Shown piece by piece: positions 1 to 8,950 of a DNA stretch of 64,000 nucleotides. The notes beneath the pieces are model-generated. The model was not told the DNA's origin. It saw only the letters and a program-made list of their open reading frames with translations, and searched no databases. The stretch's first letter is position 1. Each line of letters starts with the position of its first letter. Source of the DNA: Sulfitobacter sp. LCG007 (GTDB taxonomy: Bacteria; Pseudomonadota; Alphaproteobacteria; Rhodobacterales; Rhodobacteraceae); contig NZ_CP161805.1 of NCBI RefSeq assembly GCF_040801785.1, forward strand, positions 806,001-870,000, given 5' to 3'. The translations under genes and the position numbers were made by a program.

Positions 1-57
1 ATTGAGATATTCAGGGAAAAATGGTACAATTCCTAATTGAATGGAAGGGATTCATTG

Positions 58-315
58 ATGTCCAGAAATCATTTCAGAAAGCTTCCGGGCCTTGTTTTGT
101 CGGCCCTCCCCATCGCCGCTCTTTCACCGTCGGCGGGCGCGGGCGTTCAGCCGTTTCAGGCGCCGACCGCGGAACTTGCCGAACAGCGATCGGACTTGCG
201 CGTGCGCCTCGACAGGGCGGCCGGGGCGCTGCCGGGCGCGGAATCCGGCACGCTCTCCCAGTGGAACAATTGGGGTAACGGTTTCAGCAACTGGCCGAAC
301 TTCAGCAACTGGTAA
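58..315 (+). CDS. Cyclophane RiPP precursor peptide (GrrA/OscA1-like)
   Basis: This 85-aa peptide has a basic N-terminus and a hydrophobic stretch ending near SAGA, which looks like a Sec signal peptide. A helical, charged spacer follows, and the C-terminus is WNNWGNGFSNWPNFSNW. In that tail every aromatic except the last is followed by X-Asn (WNN, WGN, FSN, WPN, FSN). Aromatic-X-X units of this kind are the substrates of three-residue cyclophane-forming radical SAM enzymes. The gene for such an enzyme starts 6 bp downstream. I chose ATG 58 because GGAAGGGA lies just upstream; an in-frame ATG at 37 lacks a comparable site. Assignment to the GrrA/OscA1 family is from the architecture and the neighbour, not from a search. 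The mature product, its cleavage site and its activity are unknown. Confidence 0.78.
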   Translation: MSRNHFRKLPGLVLSALPIAALSPSAGAGVQPFQAPTAELAEQRSDLRVRLDRAAGALPGAESGTLSQWNNWGNGFSNWPNFSNW

Positions 316-321
316 TGGCCG

Positions 322-1470
322 ATGGCACCCGCCCTGCTGATCCTTCAGCCCACGCCGTATTGCGGGCTGGACTGCAGGTATTGCTACCTGCAGACGCGCA
401 ACGACCGGTCCCGAATGTCGGCGGATACGCTTGTCGCTGTCGCGCGCAACATCCTCGGACCCATACCGCCAGAACAGCGCCCGACCGTTGTCTGGCACGG
501 GGGCGAGCCGACCACGCTGCCGCCGGACTGGTACGAGCAAGCCTTCGCGCTGATGGAGCGCGAAAGCGGCGGCCATCCCCTGAGCCATGCGTTCCAGACC
601 AACGCCGTGGGTGTGGGTCGCGCATGGACCCGGCTCTGGCGGCGGTGGAATGTTTCGATCGGAGTCAGCATCGACGGTCCGGCGGACCTTCACGACCTCT
701 CCCGTCTGACCCGGGGGGGCAGGGGCAGTCACGCGATTACCATGCGCGGCATCCGCGAGATCCAGCGCGCCGGGATCGACATGCATGTGATCACCGTCCT
801 GACCGCCGCAAGCCTCGGGCGGGCGGACGACCTTTATGATTTCTACCGCGAGAACGGCCTGCGCCGGGTCGCCTTCAACGCCGAGGAGGAGGAGGGACAG
901 ACAGGAGGCAGCACCCTGTCGCCCGGCGCGGATACGGTCACGGCCTACCGCGCCTTCATCCGGCGCTTCCTCGCGCGCGCAGCGGACGATCCCGAGCCGG
1001 TGAGCTGCCGCGAAATCGAGAGCGTGCACCAGATGCTTCGGCTGCCGCATGAGAAACGCGGACTGAACCCGCAGGTCATGCCCTTCGAAATCGTCACGGT
1101 GGCTGTCGACGGCGGCATGTCGACCTTCTCGCCCGAACTCATCGGCGTCGCGTCACCCGAGCACGGCAACTTCGTCTTCGGCAATGTGCGCGATGGCGGT
1201 CTGGACGTCATGGATGCGCACCCGGCCTTCCGGCGCACCATGAGCGAGATAACGGCGGGTGTCACCGCCTGTCACGCAAGTTGCGATCTTTTCGATATCT
1301 GTGGCGGAGGGACACCGGCCAACAAGTTCTTCGAACTCGGCAGCTTCGCCGGAACCGAGACACTCTACTGCCGCCTGACCCGGCGCGCGCTCCTCGAAAC
1401 GGTGCTCGAGGACATCGAGCGCCGGGGGCCAGACCTTGTCCCTTCCGATCGGAGGAAAGCAGCATCATGA
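322..1470 (+). CDS. grrM: Radical SAM/SPASM cyclophane-forming peptide maturase (GrrM/OscB-like)
   Basis: This 382-aa enzyme carries the radical SAM CxxxCxxC cluster motif at C14, C18 and C21, inside LQPTPYCGLDCRYCYL. It also has a C-terminal SPASM cysteine set at about C317, C321, C327 and C350. The N-terminal LLILQPTPYC and the WHGGEPT segment resemble GrrM/OscB maturases, which crosslink aromatic side chains to neighbouring residues of Gly/Asn-rich precursors. It would act in the cytoplasm on the precursor encoded 6 bp upstream, before export. Its stop overlaps the start of the next gene (ATGA), so precursor, maturase and large membrane protein form one transcription unit. The alternative is another SPASM maturase of the triceptide group (Xye/Fxs-like). 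The radical SAM call itself is very secure. Confidence 0.9.
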   Translation: MAPALLILQPTPYCGLDCRYCYLQTRNDRSRMSADTLVAVARNILGPIPPEQRPTVVWHGGEPTTLPPDWYEQAFALMERESGGHPLSHAFQTNAVGVGRAWTRLWRRWNVSIGVSIDGPADLHDLSRLTRGGRGSHAITMRGIREIQRAGIDMHVITVLTAASLGRADDLYDFYRENGLRRVAFNAEEEEGQTGGSTLSPGADTVTAYRAFIRRFLARAADDPEPVSCREIESVHQMLRLPHEKRGLNPQVMPFEIVTVAVDGGMSTFSPELIGVASPEHGNFVFGNVRDGGLDVMDAHPAFRRTMSEITAGVTACHASCDLFDICGGGTPANKFFELGSFAGTETLYCRLTRRALLETVLEDIERRGPDLVPSDRRKAAS

Positions 1471-4400
1471 CTGAGGTGAATCGCCCGGAACCTGCAGCAA
1501 CTGAAGGCAGATCGAACCGCCTTGGCCGTCTTGCACAGCGGGGAATTCCGCTGGGCCGAGGAGTCTGGCGTGGCATACGGGGTTTTCTTCGCCTTGTGGG
1601 ACCCGGAGTGGTCGTCGTCTCGCTGAGCCTTCTGGCGTATCTTGCGTGGACTGGCGATCTGCAGCGCGCGGGCGGCCGCGTGGGAGACCTCGTCTTCGGC
1701 CCCGACGAGCAGCTTCCGGGATTGCTTTCGATCGAACCGCCGCAGCTTTATACGCGCGAGCGGTTGGTCAACGACAGGTTCCGGCAGGCCAACTGGCTTG
1801 AAACACAGCTCGAATATACCAGCGACCTCAAGGTGATGGCGGATATGAGCCGCGCGTCGAGTGTCGCCAGATCGGTAGACAAGATCGAGATGTCGATTGA
1901 CGCGGGGCCGGGGGCAAACATCTCTTCGGCGGTGGAGGAGGCACATCCGACCGGGGCCGGGGCGACGGAAGCGAATTCGGGCGAAGAAAACGCCGAACGG
2001 CTGGCGAGCGCGTCTCAGCGCCTCGACGAGGTGATGAAGCTGCGCCTGAAACTGCGCAACGAGCTGATGGATACCCTGCTCGACGACGGTCACGATCTGG
2101 ACGGCAACACGCTTTATCGGCTCAACTTCGACGCCGTCGTGATGCCTTTTCCGCATCTCCGGCGCTATCCGGGAACCGCCGTGTTCCTGATCGAAGCGCG
2201 CGATCCATACATGGACCTCGAGCGCACGCAGGACCAGCCGGCGGTCGACCTTGCCGGTTCCGACCCTTCCGTCATGCCTTCGCCGGCCTCGACCGCCCCG
2301 GGGTCGGCGAATGCGATGACGACTGCCGCGGATGAACGGTCCGGCGATGCCGCCCGGGGCATGCATATCGACACGTCGCGCCGTCAGCTTCTGGAAGAGA
2401 ACCAGATCGCCGACGACATCGAGCTTCTCCGGTCCTGGCAACGCGAAATCCAGCTTTTCCTGACGCGGGTCGTGGATGCGCGTGTCGACACGTTCTCGCG
2501 ATCCGGCGGGCTGTTCAATCCCGTGGATCCGAAGGAGGATATCGCGCTTGACTGGTATCTGCGACAAAGACTCATCAAGGCCTTTCTCGGGGCCGTCGTC
2601 TATGACCCTGAGGTGCAGGCGCTCTGCCGTGCGCAGGGCTTGATCCCAGATGGCCCGCCGGGTTTCGAGGGCGTCGGCGATAAGTGGGGCGAAGGCTGCC
2701 GGGATTGGGTGGCCAAGACCGTCGATCTCGACACCGCCCCCTCGACCTCGGTCGACGGCGAGAAGGAGCCGCCCGCTCAGGAGCGTCCGCTGACCCGGAT
2801 GATCGAGGGCGGGTTTCACAAGGCGATCCAGCGCGCGCAGTACGTCAACGCCGTCCGGGATGTCGAAGGCCGCAGGCTCGATTGCGAACTCAATCCGCGG
2901 CGAGGCCCGGACGGCAAGCCCTTGTCGCCCGCTGCGTGCATCCGGTATCCGGCACAGGAAGACTCCAAGCGTGCGATCATCCGTTTGATCACCGTGTGGC
3001 AGGAGATGGAGCGGTTTGGCAAAAACGGCATCCTGACCACGACGCTGTCCGGAGCCGCGTCCAATCCCGCAAACAGCCGGGCAATTCCCGAAACCGAGGC
3101 GGATTACAAGGTTCACCTGCTGCGCGCCCTTGGGCGCTACGATGCCGCCCTGCCGACCGAGGATGACATCGCGGACCTGCGCGCCGGGTTCCGAACCGAA
3201 GGGCCTGCTGCGGCCGGCGACAGCGGCCACATCAACTACCTGAAAGTCGCGGATCGCAGCATCCCGCTGCGCCCGCTGTCTTCACCGGGCGAGCGCTGTT
3301 CGCCTGATCCAGCCGCTGCCGATCCGACGATGCTCCACTACGAGTGCCTCATGCTGACTTCTGAGGCGTCCTTCGCGACGAGAGAGCTGATCGCCGAATT
3401 CGTGCTGGCGCGCCTGAAGGAGGAACTGGAGCCCTATGACCGCCAGAACCGTTCCATCCGGGACTTCCTGTCGGTCGATCTTGCGGGCTGCCGGATCACG
3501 GGCTGCCAGATCGAGGTGTCTCAGCATGACGACCTGCCACTGTCCTTCGTCTTCGGCGGCAGCAGCATGGGATTCATGACCGAAGAGGAGGTGGGGCAGG
3601 ATGCGGACAAATTGCGGGTGAAATGCGAACACGGGCTGCTTGGCAACATGATCTATCAGTTCTCCGGCAGCCAGAATGTCGAGACAAGCGTGGTCCGGCT
3701 TGACAATTGCGGGCTGGAGGTCGCCAAACAGCTCGTTGCGGCCTCGGGCCCGATGCAATCAGGGCTCGAGGCGGCGGGCACGCTGCCGCAACTTTCCAAG
3801 CTGATGGGTGTGACTGCCGTCTCGGCGACAGATGCGCCCGCAATCTCGATTCCGGCGACCAACCGTCAGAATGAGCGCAAGCGGTGTCTGGATCTCGCCG
3901 GGCGCTATGCGGATCTGCCCGAGGCGCGCACCGAAATCTATCTCGCCTGTACGCTTCGGTACTGGGTCGACACCCAGCGCAGCGATGTGACGGTCTACGG
4001 CGTGAGCCCGCGCGCCGGCGACGGCGACGACCTGACCCAGAACAGCCGCGTCGCCTCTTCGTCCTACGGCGCCAGGGCAGGCGTTCCGCTTCAGGGTTCC
4101 GGACAGGCGAAGCTGTCGACCGACAAGGCGCGCGAACAGATCCTGAGCAATCCCAATGTGATCGGTCTCAGTTACCTGCCGGGGCTGAGCCTGCCCGCCG
4201 GATCCGACGAACGGCCAGGAAGCGGGGATGCGGTCGATTCCGCCCGGTTCGGCTGGGTCGTGCGGCCGCGCTACATCTCGGACGATGATGGGTATCAGGC
4301 CAGCCATCACAGGCTTTCGGCGGTGATAAGCCTGCCGAGCTGGTGGAAGCGTGTCGAGTTCCGCGTACAGGCGTGCTGGGTCAGGCCCGAGGACGCCGCG

Positions 4401-5000
4401 CCCCTGATCGGCCGTTCCGACGTGGGCCAGGGCGAAGTGCCGCCCTACAAGATCTGCGAGCACGGCGCGATCGGGCGGGACCGGGGAACCAGCGAGATCC
4501 AGATCTTCGAGATCAAGTTGCCGCGCAGGGTCGACGAGATCACCACGCGCTTCAACTTCGACTTCATCAAGGCACCGTATTTCTTCCGGGAATTCAATGA
4601 GATGATCATGAACGACGGTGAGGCACTGTCGCTCGAAGCCGGGCGGTCGGGCAAGTTGGTCCTGCAGGGCGAACGGCTTTGGCGTGGCACGGTGGTGACG
4701 GTGAACAATCAGCCCGCCGACAGTATCCTCGTGATGCCCGACATGAAGGGGGTGATCGCACATTTCGACTGCGTCCGGCCGCCTGATGGGAAGGCACATG
4801 TGATCCGCGCCTTCAGCGACATTCAGATCGACGGAGAACCCCTCGCTGCGCCGCGGGAGGCAGAACCTGCCCGGGTTCCGCTTTTCGTCTGGACCTCCGA
4901 GGGCAGCACGCGCAGGCAGGAAGCGACGGTCTATCCGTTCGTCCAGCGATGGCAGAGCGAAAAACCGTGCTGGCTTTCGGACGAGGCGAGCGACGACTAG
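1467..5000 (+). CDS. Large single-pass membrane protein of unknown function in the RiPP operon
   Basis: This 1,177-aa protein starts at ATG 1467, overlapping the maturase stop by 4 bp. An upstream in-frame extension would lie inside the maturase gene and is rejected. A basic cytoplasmic N-terminus of about 40 residues precedes one transmembrane segment (about residues 42-61, VGPGVVVVSLSLLAYLAW). The remaining 1,100 or so residues should be periplasmic. They contain scattered, often paired cysteines (for example CRITGC) that would suit disulfides. A beta-rich stretch near the C-terminus (SGKLVLQGERLWRGTVVTVN) may be an Ig/IPT-like fold, which is a guess. I do not recognise a family. Strict translational coupling to the maturase implies a role with the exported peptide, such as scaffold, receptor, exporter adaptor or target. 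Confidence 0.85.
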   Translation: MTEVNRPEPAATEGRSNRLGRLAQRGIPLGRGVWRGIRGFLRLVGPGVVVVSLSLLAYLAWTGDLQRAGGRVGDLVFGPDEQLPGLLSIEPPQLYTRERLVNDRFRQANWLETQLEYTSDLKVMADMSRASSVARSVDKIEMSIDAGPGANISSAVEEAHPTGAGATEANSGEENAERLASASQRLDEVMKLRLKLRNELMDTLLDDGHDLDGNTLYRLNFDAVVMPFPHLRRYPGTAVFLIEARDPYMDLERTQDQPAVDLAGSDPSVMPSPASTAPGSANAMTTAADERSGDAARGMHIDTSRRQLLEENQIADDIELLRSWQREIQLFLTRVVDARVDTFSRSGGLFNPVDPKEDIALDWYLRQRLIKAFLGAVVYDPEVQALCRAQGLIPDGPPGFEGVGDKWGEGCRDWVAKTVDLDTAPSTSVDGEKEPPAQERPLTRMIEGGFHKAIQRAQYVNAVRDVEGRRLDCELNPRRGPDGKPLSPAACIRYPAQEDSKRAIIRLITVWQEMERFGKNGILTTTLSGAASNPANSRAIPETEADYKVHLLRALGRYDAALPTEDDIADLRAGFRTEGPAAAGDSGHINYLKVADRSIPLRPLSSPGERCSPDPAAADPTMLHYECLMLTSEASFATRELIAEFVLARLKEELEPYDRQNRSIRDFLSVDLAGCRITGCQIEVSQHDDLPLSFVFGGSSMGFMTEEEVGQDADKLRVKCEHGLLGNMIYQFSGSQNVETSVVRLDNCGLEVAKQLVAASGPMQSGLEAAGTLPQLSKLMGVTAVSATDAPAISIPATNRQNERKRCLDLAGRYADLPEARTEIYLACTLRYWVDTQRSDVTVYGVSPRAGDGDDLTQNSRVASSSYGARAGVPLQGSGQAKLSTDKAREQILSNPNVIGLSYLPGLSLPAGSDERPGSGDAVDSARFGWVVRPRYISDDDGYQASHHRLSAVISLPSWWKRVEFRVQACWVRPEDAAPLIGRSDVGQGEVPPYKICEHGAIGRDRGTSEIQIFEIKLPRRVDEITTRFNFDFIKAPYFFREFNEMIMNDGEALSLEAGRSGKLVLQGERLWRGTVVTVNNQPADSILVMPDMKGVIAHFDCVRPPDGKAHVIRAFSDIQIDGEPLAAPREAEPARVPLFVWTSEGSTRRQEATVYPFVQRWQSEKPCWLSDEASDD

Positions 5001-5061
5001 GTCCGCTCGCTCTTCAGGCCAGTACGCCGGGCGTTTCCTGTAACGTCCCTTCGCAGCCTTA

Positions 5062-5910
5062 CTATCCGGCCGAGAGGCCGCGCGAGATATGTGCGAAGCC
5101 CTCACGGTAGACGGCTTCGGGGCTTTCGGCGAGGTCGCGCCACACCCGCGTCGCGGCGGCAAGCTCGGGCAGGCCCCGGCCGAAGGCTTCGATCGTCAGC
5201 CAGCCGTCGTAGCGGCTGTTCCGGATCGCTGCGAAGGTCTCGTCCCACGGGATATTGCCCCGGCCCGGTACGCCGCGGTCGTTTTCCGAAAGATGGATAT
5301 GGGCGATCTCTCCGATGTTGCGGTTCAGGACCCCTACCGGATCGGTTTCCTCGATATTGGCATGGAAGGTGTCGTACATCGCCCGGATCCGGGGACTGCC
5401 GACCGCATCCACGAAGGCGCACAGGTCGTCCATGGTGTTGACGAGATAGCATTCGAACCGGTTCAGCGCCTCCAGCGCGATGGTGACGCCGAACATTTCC
5501 GCATGTTCCGCGATGCGCTGCTGGCTTTCGACGGCGCGCGCGATCTGGTCCCGGGTCGGACCGCTGCCGGAAAACTGGCCGAGCACGGAATGAAGCGGTC
5601 CGCAGACCAGCGTCGCACCGAGGGCCGCGGAGCATTCGAGGATACGGTGCATCCGCTCTATGCCCGCCGTCCGGATCGCGCGGTCCGGCGAGATCAGGTC
5701 ATGTGCCGGATCGCCGAGGGCCGAGGCCGCGGTACGCCCGAGCCCCAGTGCGTCAAGCCTTGCGCCAAGCGCCGCGTAATCCTCGGGCCTGTCGTCGAAG
5801 ACGGGTATCTCGACGCCGTCGAAGCCAGTCGCCCCGATGTCGGCGAGGATCGCATGATGTTGCGGACCCACGGAAGTCGTCCACAGGAACATGTTCATGC
5901 CGATCCGCAT
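5062..5910 (-). CDS. Sugar epimerase of the D-tagatose/D-psicose 3-epimerase family
   Basis: This 282-aa TIM-barrel protein begins MRIGMNMFLWTT, typical of ketose 3-epimerases that interconvert C3 epimers of free ketoses in the cytoplasm. The metal ligands are visible as E147 (in EALNRFE), D180 (MYDTFHANIEE), H206 (HIHLSEN) and E241 (TIEAFG). Their spacing (33, 26, 35) is the same as I recall for Pseudomonas cichorii D-tagatose 3-epimerase. I chose ATG 5910; the ORF extends upstream to 5988, but the added residues do not resemble the family. It is transcribed divergently from a second epimerase gene, with two GntR-type operators in the shared promoter. The exact substrate cannot be read from sequence. 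Confidence 0.86.
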   Translation of the reverse strand: MRIGMNMFLWTTSVGPQHHAILADIGATGFDGVEIPVFDDRPEDYAALGARLDALGLGRTAASALGDPAHDLISPDRAIRTAGIERMHRILECSAALGATLVCGPLHSVLGQFSGSGPTRDQIARAVESQQRIAEHAEMFGVTIALEALNRFECYLVNTMDDLCAFVDAVGSPRIRAMYDTFHANIEETDPVGVLNRNIGEIAHIHLSENDRGVPGRGNIPWDETFAAIRNSRYDGWLTIEAFGRGLPELAAATRVWRDLAESPEAVYREGFAHISRGLSAG

Positions 5911-5935
5911 TGACCTGCCCTCCGTACGCTCGATC

Positions 5936-5946
5936 TGGTCATACCA
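5936..5946. promoter_or_regulatory. GntR/FCD-type operator (TGGTCATACCA), site 1
   Basis: TGGT-CAT-ACCA fits the TGGT-N3-ACCA half-site arrangement of FadR-type (GntR/FCD) regulators. It lies 26 bp upstream of the epimerase gene starting at 5910 on the minus strand. A regulator of this class is encoded at 8260-8949. Confidence 0.6.
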
Positions 5947-6082
5947 AAAACATGAATCTGGCCCCGAGGCAATATCGCTGCAGCCCATTGTCCTTGCGAC
6001 TTAGCGTGATGTATGGAAATGCAAACACGAGGGGGATCCGGGGCCTGCTTGTCGCTTGACCATTTGCACGGGCTGGCACAAT

Positions 6083-6095
6083 CTGGTCAAACCAG
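6083..6095. promoter_or_regulatory. GntR/FCD-type operator (CTGGTCAAACCAG), site 2
   Basis: This 13-bp palindrome has perfect 5-bp arms, CTGGT and ACCAG, around CAA. It is about 48 bp upstream of the plus-strand epimerase operon and shares its core with the sites at 5936 and 15662. It probably binds the GntR/FCD protein encoded in the operon it controls, giving autoregulation. Confidence 0.65.
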
Positions 6096-6143
6096 TTATG
6101 GGATTCAGGGTCGGATAAGGCCCGCACAGGGGGGGAGAAACGG

Positions 6144-7031
6144 ATGCATCTTTCGACGCACAACTGGATGCGGGCGGAACCGCTCGAGACGACGGTCCGG
6201 CGGATCAAGCAATATGGCTACGAGTCGATCGAGATCTCTGGCGAGCCGACGCAATACGACATCAAGGACACCCGCGCCCTGCTCAAGGATACGGGCATGC
6301 GCTGCTGGGGCGCCGTGACCCTGACCCTGGGCGAACGCAACCTCGCCGCGAAGGACGAGGGCCAGCGGGCGCGTTCCGTCGATTATGTGAAATCCGTCAT
6401 CACGATGGTCTCCGAGCTCGAGGGCGAGATCATCACGCTGGTGCCCGCAACGGTGGGCAAGGTGACGCCCGATGCCACGCCCGAGGAGGAGTGGGGCTGG
6501 GTTGTCGAAGCGACGAAGGAGTGCTTTGCGCATGCGCAGGCGAAGGGTGTGAAGATCGCGGTCGAGCCGCTGAACCGGTTCGAAACCTATCTCTTCAACA
6601 GATGCGCGCAGGCACTGGCGCTTGCCGACGCGGTCAGCCCGGAATGCGGCGTGTGTCTGGATGCCTTTCATCTCAACATCGAGGAAAGCGACATCTACGA
6701 GGCGATCCGGCTGGCGGGCGACCGCCTGTACGATTTCCACGTCGCCGACAACAACCGCTTCGCGGCGGGGCTCGGTCATCTGGACTGGCCCAAGATTGTC
6801 GGCACGCTCAGGGACATCGGCTATGACGGGGCGCTGACCAACGAGTTCGTCGCGCCGGTCGACCGAACCCCGGCCGCGATGTATCCCGACATGGTCGAGA
6901 CCGACCCGGTCGACATCTCCCCCGAGCAGTTGAAGTTCATCCAGGATCACGGCTCGTCCCTGTTGACGGAGAAGTTCTACGCCGAGCAGATGCGGATCAC
7001 CTCCGAAACCCTGTTGCCGCTGATGAAGTGA
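6144..7031 (+). CDS. Second sugar 3-epimerase/isomerase (AP endonuclease 2-like TIM barrel)
   Basis: This 295-aa protein belongs to the same superfamily as the divergent epimerase but is clearly distinct in sequence. Candidate metal ligands are E141 (VEPLNRFETYLFN), D173 (CLDAFHLNIEE), H199 (YDFHVADNNR) and E234 (LTNEFV), with spacing 32, 26, 35, close to the tagatose 3-epimerase pattern. It is the first gene of an operon with an enolase-superfamily enzyme, a GntR regulator and a D-2-hydroxyacid dehydrogenase. This suggests it processes an unusual ketose or keto-acid brought in by the adjacent ABC importers. ATG 6144 is preceded by GGGGGGAG. The substrate is unknown. Confidence 0.85.
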   Translation: MHLSTHNWMRAEPLETTVRRIKQYGYESIEISGEPTQYDIKDTRALLKDTGMRCWGAVTLTLGERNLAAKDEGQRARSVDYVKSVITMVSELEGEIITLVPATVGKVTPDATPEEEWGWVVEATKECFAHAQAKGVKIAVEPLNRFETYLFNRCAQALALADAVSPECGVCLDAFHLNIEESDIYEAIRLAGDRLYDFHVADNNRFAAGLGHLDWPKIVGTLRDIGYDGALTNEFVAPVDRTPAAMYPDMVETDPVDISPEQLKFIQDHGSSLLTEKFYAEQMRITSETLLPLMK

Positions 7032-7076
7032 GCCTTGCCTGCCTTCGCTGGCAGGCGCCCCTCCGAGGAAGTCGCC

Positions 7077-8243
7077 ATGCGCATCAAGTCCGTTGAGGCA
7101 CGCTGGGTTCAGATCCCCATCGAGGAATCGCGCCAGCATGTCAGCGACTTCGGCAGGCTGCGGACCTTCGATGCCGCGATCGTTCGGATCGAGACGGAAA
7201 GCGGTATCGTCGGCTGGGGCGAGGGCAAGAACGCGGCGGGAAGCGCGGGCAGCTACGCGGCCCTCGTCCATCTTATCAACGCCGAAGTCGGACCCCGGAT
7301 CGTCGGACGGGACGCGTCCGGGATCACGCCGATCTGGGAGGATCTTTACAACGGCTCGCGCAGCGGGGGCGCCGCGAAAAGGGGGCATGTCATGCCCGAG
7401 CTGTCGCGGCGCGGTCATTCCGTCGCCGCCATCAGCGCAATCGACATCGCGCTGTGGGATATTCGCGGCAAGGCGCTCGACCAGCCGGTCTGGGCGCTGC
7501 TCGGTGGACGCAAGGCAGACCATTTGCCCGCCTACGCCTCGGGTGGCTGGGCGGATGCCGGCGGGATCGGGGATCAGCTCAGGTCCTATATCGATGCGGG
7601 CGGCTTCGGTGCGGTCAAGATGCGCGTGGGATCCATGGACGGCACGCCGCGGGTCTCGGCTGACCGAGTCAGGGCGGCGCGCGAGGCGATCGGGCCGGGG
7701 GTGGATCTGATGGTCGATGCCCATGGCACCTACACGGTGGCCGAGGCGCGGCGCTTTGCGGCAATGGTGGCCGATTGCGACCTCGCCTGGTTCGAGGAGC
7801 CGGTCAGCGTCGACGACCGGCCCGGCATGGCCGAGTTCCGGGCCGCGTCCCATATCCCCGTCGCCATGGGCGAGTCCGAATGCACGCGCTTCGACTTTCG
7901 CGACATCGTTGTGTCACGGGCAGCGGACATCCTCCAGCCGGATCCGGCCTTCTGCGGGGGCATCACCGAGGCGATGCGCATCGCGGCGCTGGCATCCGCC
8001 TTCAACCTGCGGCTCGCGCCGCATCTCTGGGCGGGGGCGCCGGCCTTCTTCGCCGGTCTTCACGTCATCGCCGCCGCGCCGGCGGGATTCATCGTCGAAT
8101 TCTCGCTGGGGGCAAATCCGATGATCCACGACCTTTCACGCCAGCCGGTCGCCGTCCGTGACGGAATGATCGCGGTTCCCGAGTTGCCGGGCCTTGGCCT
8201 CGACATGAACATCGATATGATCGCGCGGTTCACGAGGGCGTAG
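7077..8243 (+). CDS. Mandelate racemase/muconate lactonizing enzyme family protein (enolase superfamily)
   Basis: This 388-aa enzyme would abstract the alpha-proton of a carboxylate substrate, as in sugar-acid dehydration or epimerisation. Visible active-site elements are the VKMR strand in place of the usual KxK, then the metal ligands D (LMVDAHG), E (WFEEPVS) and E (GESE). The His-Asp dyad follows as D in LQPDPAF and H in LAPHLWAG. Members with this pattern include sugar-acid dehydratases. ATG 7077 is used rather than the upstream ATG at 7035, because family similarity begins at MRIKSVEARW. It sits 45 bp after an epimerase and 16 bp before the regulator. Dehydratase versus racemase activity cannot be decided here. 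Confidence 0.87.
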   Translation: MRIKSVEARWVQIPIEESRQHVSDFGRLRTFDAAIVRIETESGIVGWGEGKNAAGSAGSYAALVHLINAEVGPRIVGRDASGITPIWEDLYNGSRSGGAAKRGHVMPELSRRGHSVAAISAIDIALWDIRGKALDQPVWALLGGRKADHLPAYASGGWADAGGIGDQLRSYIDAGGFGAVKMRVGSMDGTPRVSADRVRAAREAIGPGVDLMVDAHGTYTVAEARRFAAMVADCDLAWFEEPVSVDDRPGMAEFRAASHIPVAMGESECTRFDFRDIVVSRAADILQPDPAFCGGITEAMRIAALASAFNLRLAPHLWAGAPAFFAGLHVIAAAPAGFIVEFSLGANPMIHDLSRQPVAVRDGMIAVPELPGLGLDMNIDMIARFTRA

Positions 8244-8259
8244 GGGTTCAGAAGAAACA

Positions 8260-8949
8260 ATGCAGGCAGAAGAGTTTCTCCCGGCCATCACTGCCCATCT
8301 GATCGACCGCGCGCGCAGCAACGACGGAAAGGCGCCGTCCGAACGCGATCTGGCCGAGCATTTCTCGGTAAGTCGGGGGCAGGTGCGCGAGGCGCTCGCC
8401 ATCCTCGAAGCCATGCATGTGATCGAGCGGCGGGCGAAATCGGGGATCTACGTGATCGAGGACCGCAACGGCCTGGGTGCAATGGCCTTTCTGGCGCGCG
8501 CGGGCCTGCCGCTGGACAACCGGCAGATCTTCGAGGCCGTCGAGGTACGCAAGATCCACGAGATCAAGGCGGCGGAACTGGCGGCGGAACGGGCGACGCA
8601 AGAGAATTTCGACCGTTTGCATGACATCCTGGACCGCTCGGAGAAGCGCATCGGGCAGGGCGAGGGGCTTGACGGGCTCGATCAGGAGTTTCACCTCGAG
8701 ATCGTGCGGGCGACGCAGAATTCGGTTTTTCTGGGGATCTGCACCTCGTTCTACGAGCTTGGCGGCGCGCGTCTTCAGGTCTATTTCCGCGATCCCGAAC
8801 GAAACCGGAAATCCCATGAGGAACACAGGGAAATCCTTGGAGCGCTTCTGCGGCGGGATGCGCTGCTGGCCTCGGCGCTCATGGTGGCGCATCTTCGCGG
8901 CGCGATGAGCTACTGGTCCGAGATCCTCGAAGCCGGCGGGGAAAGCTGA
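8260..8949 (+). CDS. GntR-family transcriptional regulator, FCD (FadR) subfamily
   Basis: This 229-aa regulator has an N-terminal winged helix (about residues 25-66, KAPSERDLAEHFSVSRGQVR) and an all-helical FCD effector domain (about 85-220) that normally binds an organic acid and a metal. It lies inside the sugar-acid operon, 16 bp after the enolase-superfamily gene and 1 bp before the dehydrogenase gene. Three TGGT-N3-ACCA sites (5936, 6083, 15662) stand at the promoters of all four transcription units of the island. It is therefore the likely local repressor. The inducer is unknown, probably the sugar acid or an intermediate. Confidence 0.92.
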   Translation: MQAEEFLPAITAHLIDRARSNDGKAPSERDLAEHFSVSRGQVREALAILEAMHVIERRAKSGIYVIEDRNGLGAMAFLARAGLPLDNRQIFEAVEVRKIHEIKAAELAAERATQENFDRLHDILDRSEKRIGQGEGLDGLDQEFHLEIVRATQNSVFLGICTSFYELGGARLQVYFRDPERNRKSHEEHREILGALLRRDALLASALMVAHLRGAMSYWSEILEAGGES

Positions 8950-8950
8950 G

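Noticed and set aside
6105-7853. 582-aa open frame on the minus strand
   Set aside because: It is antisense to two well-supported enzyme genes and rich in Arg, Gly, Pro and Asp, typical of shadow frames in GC-rich DNA.
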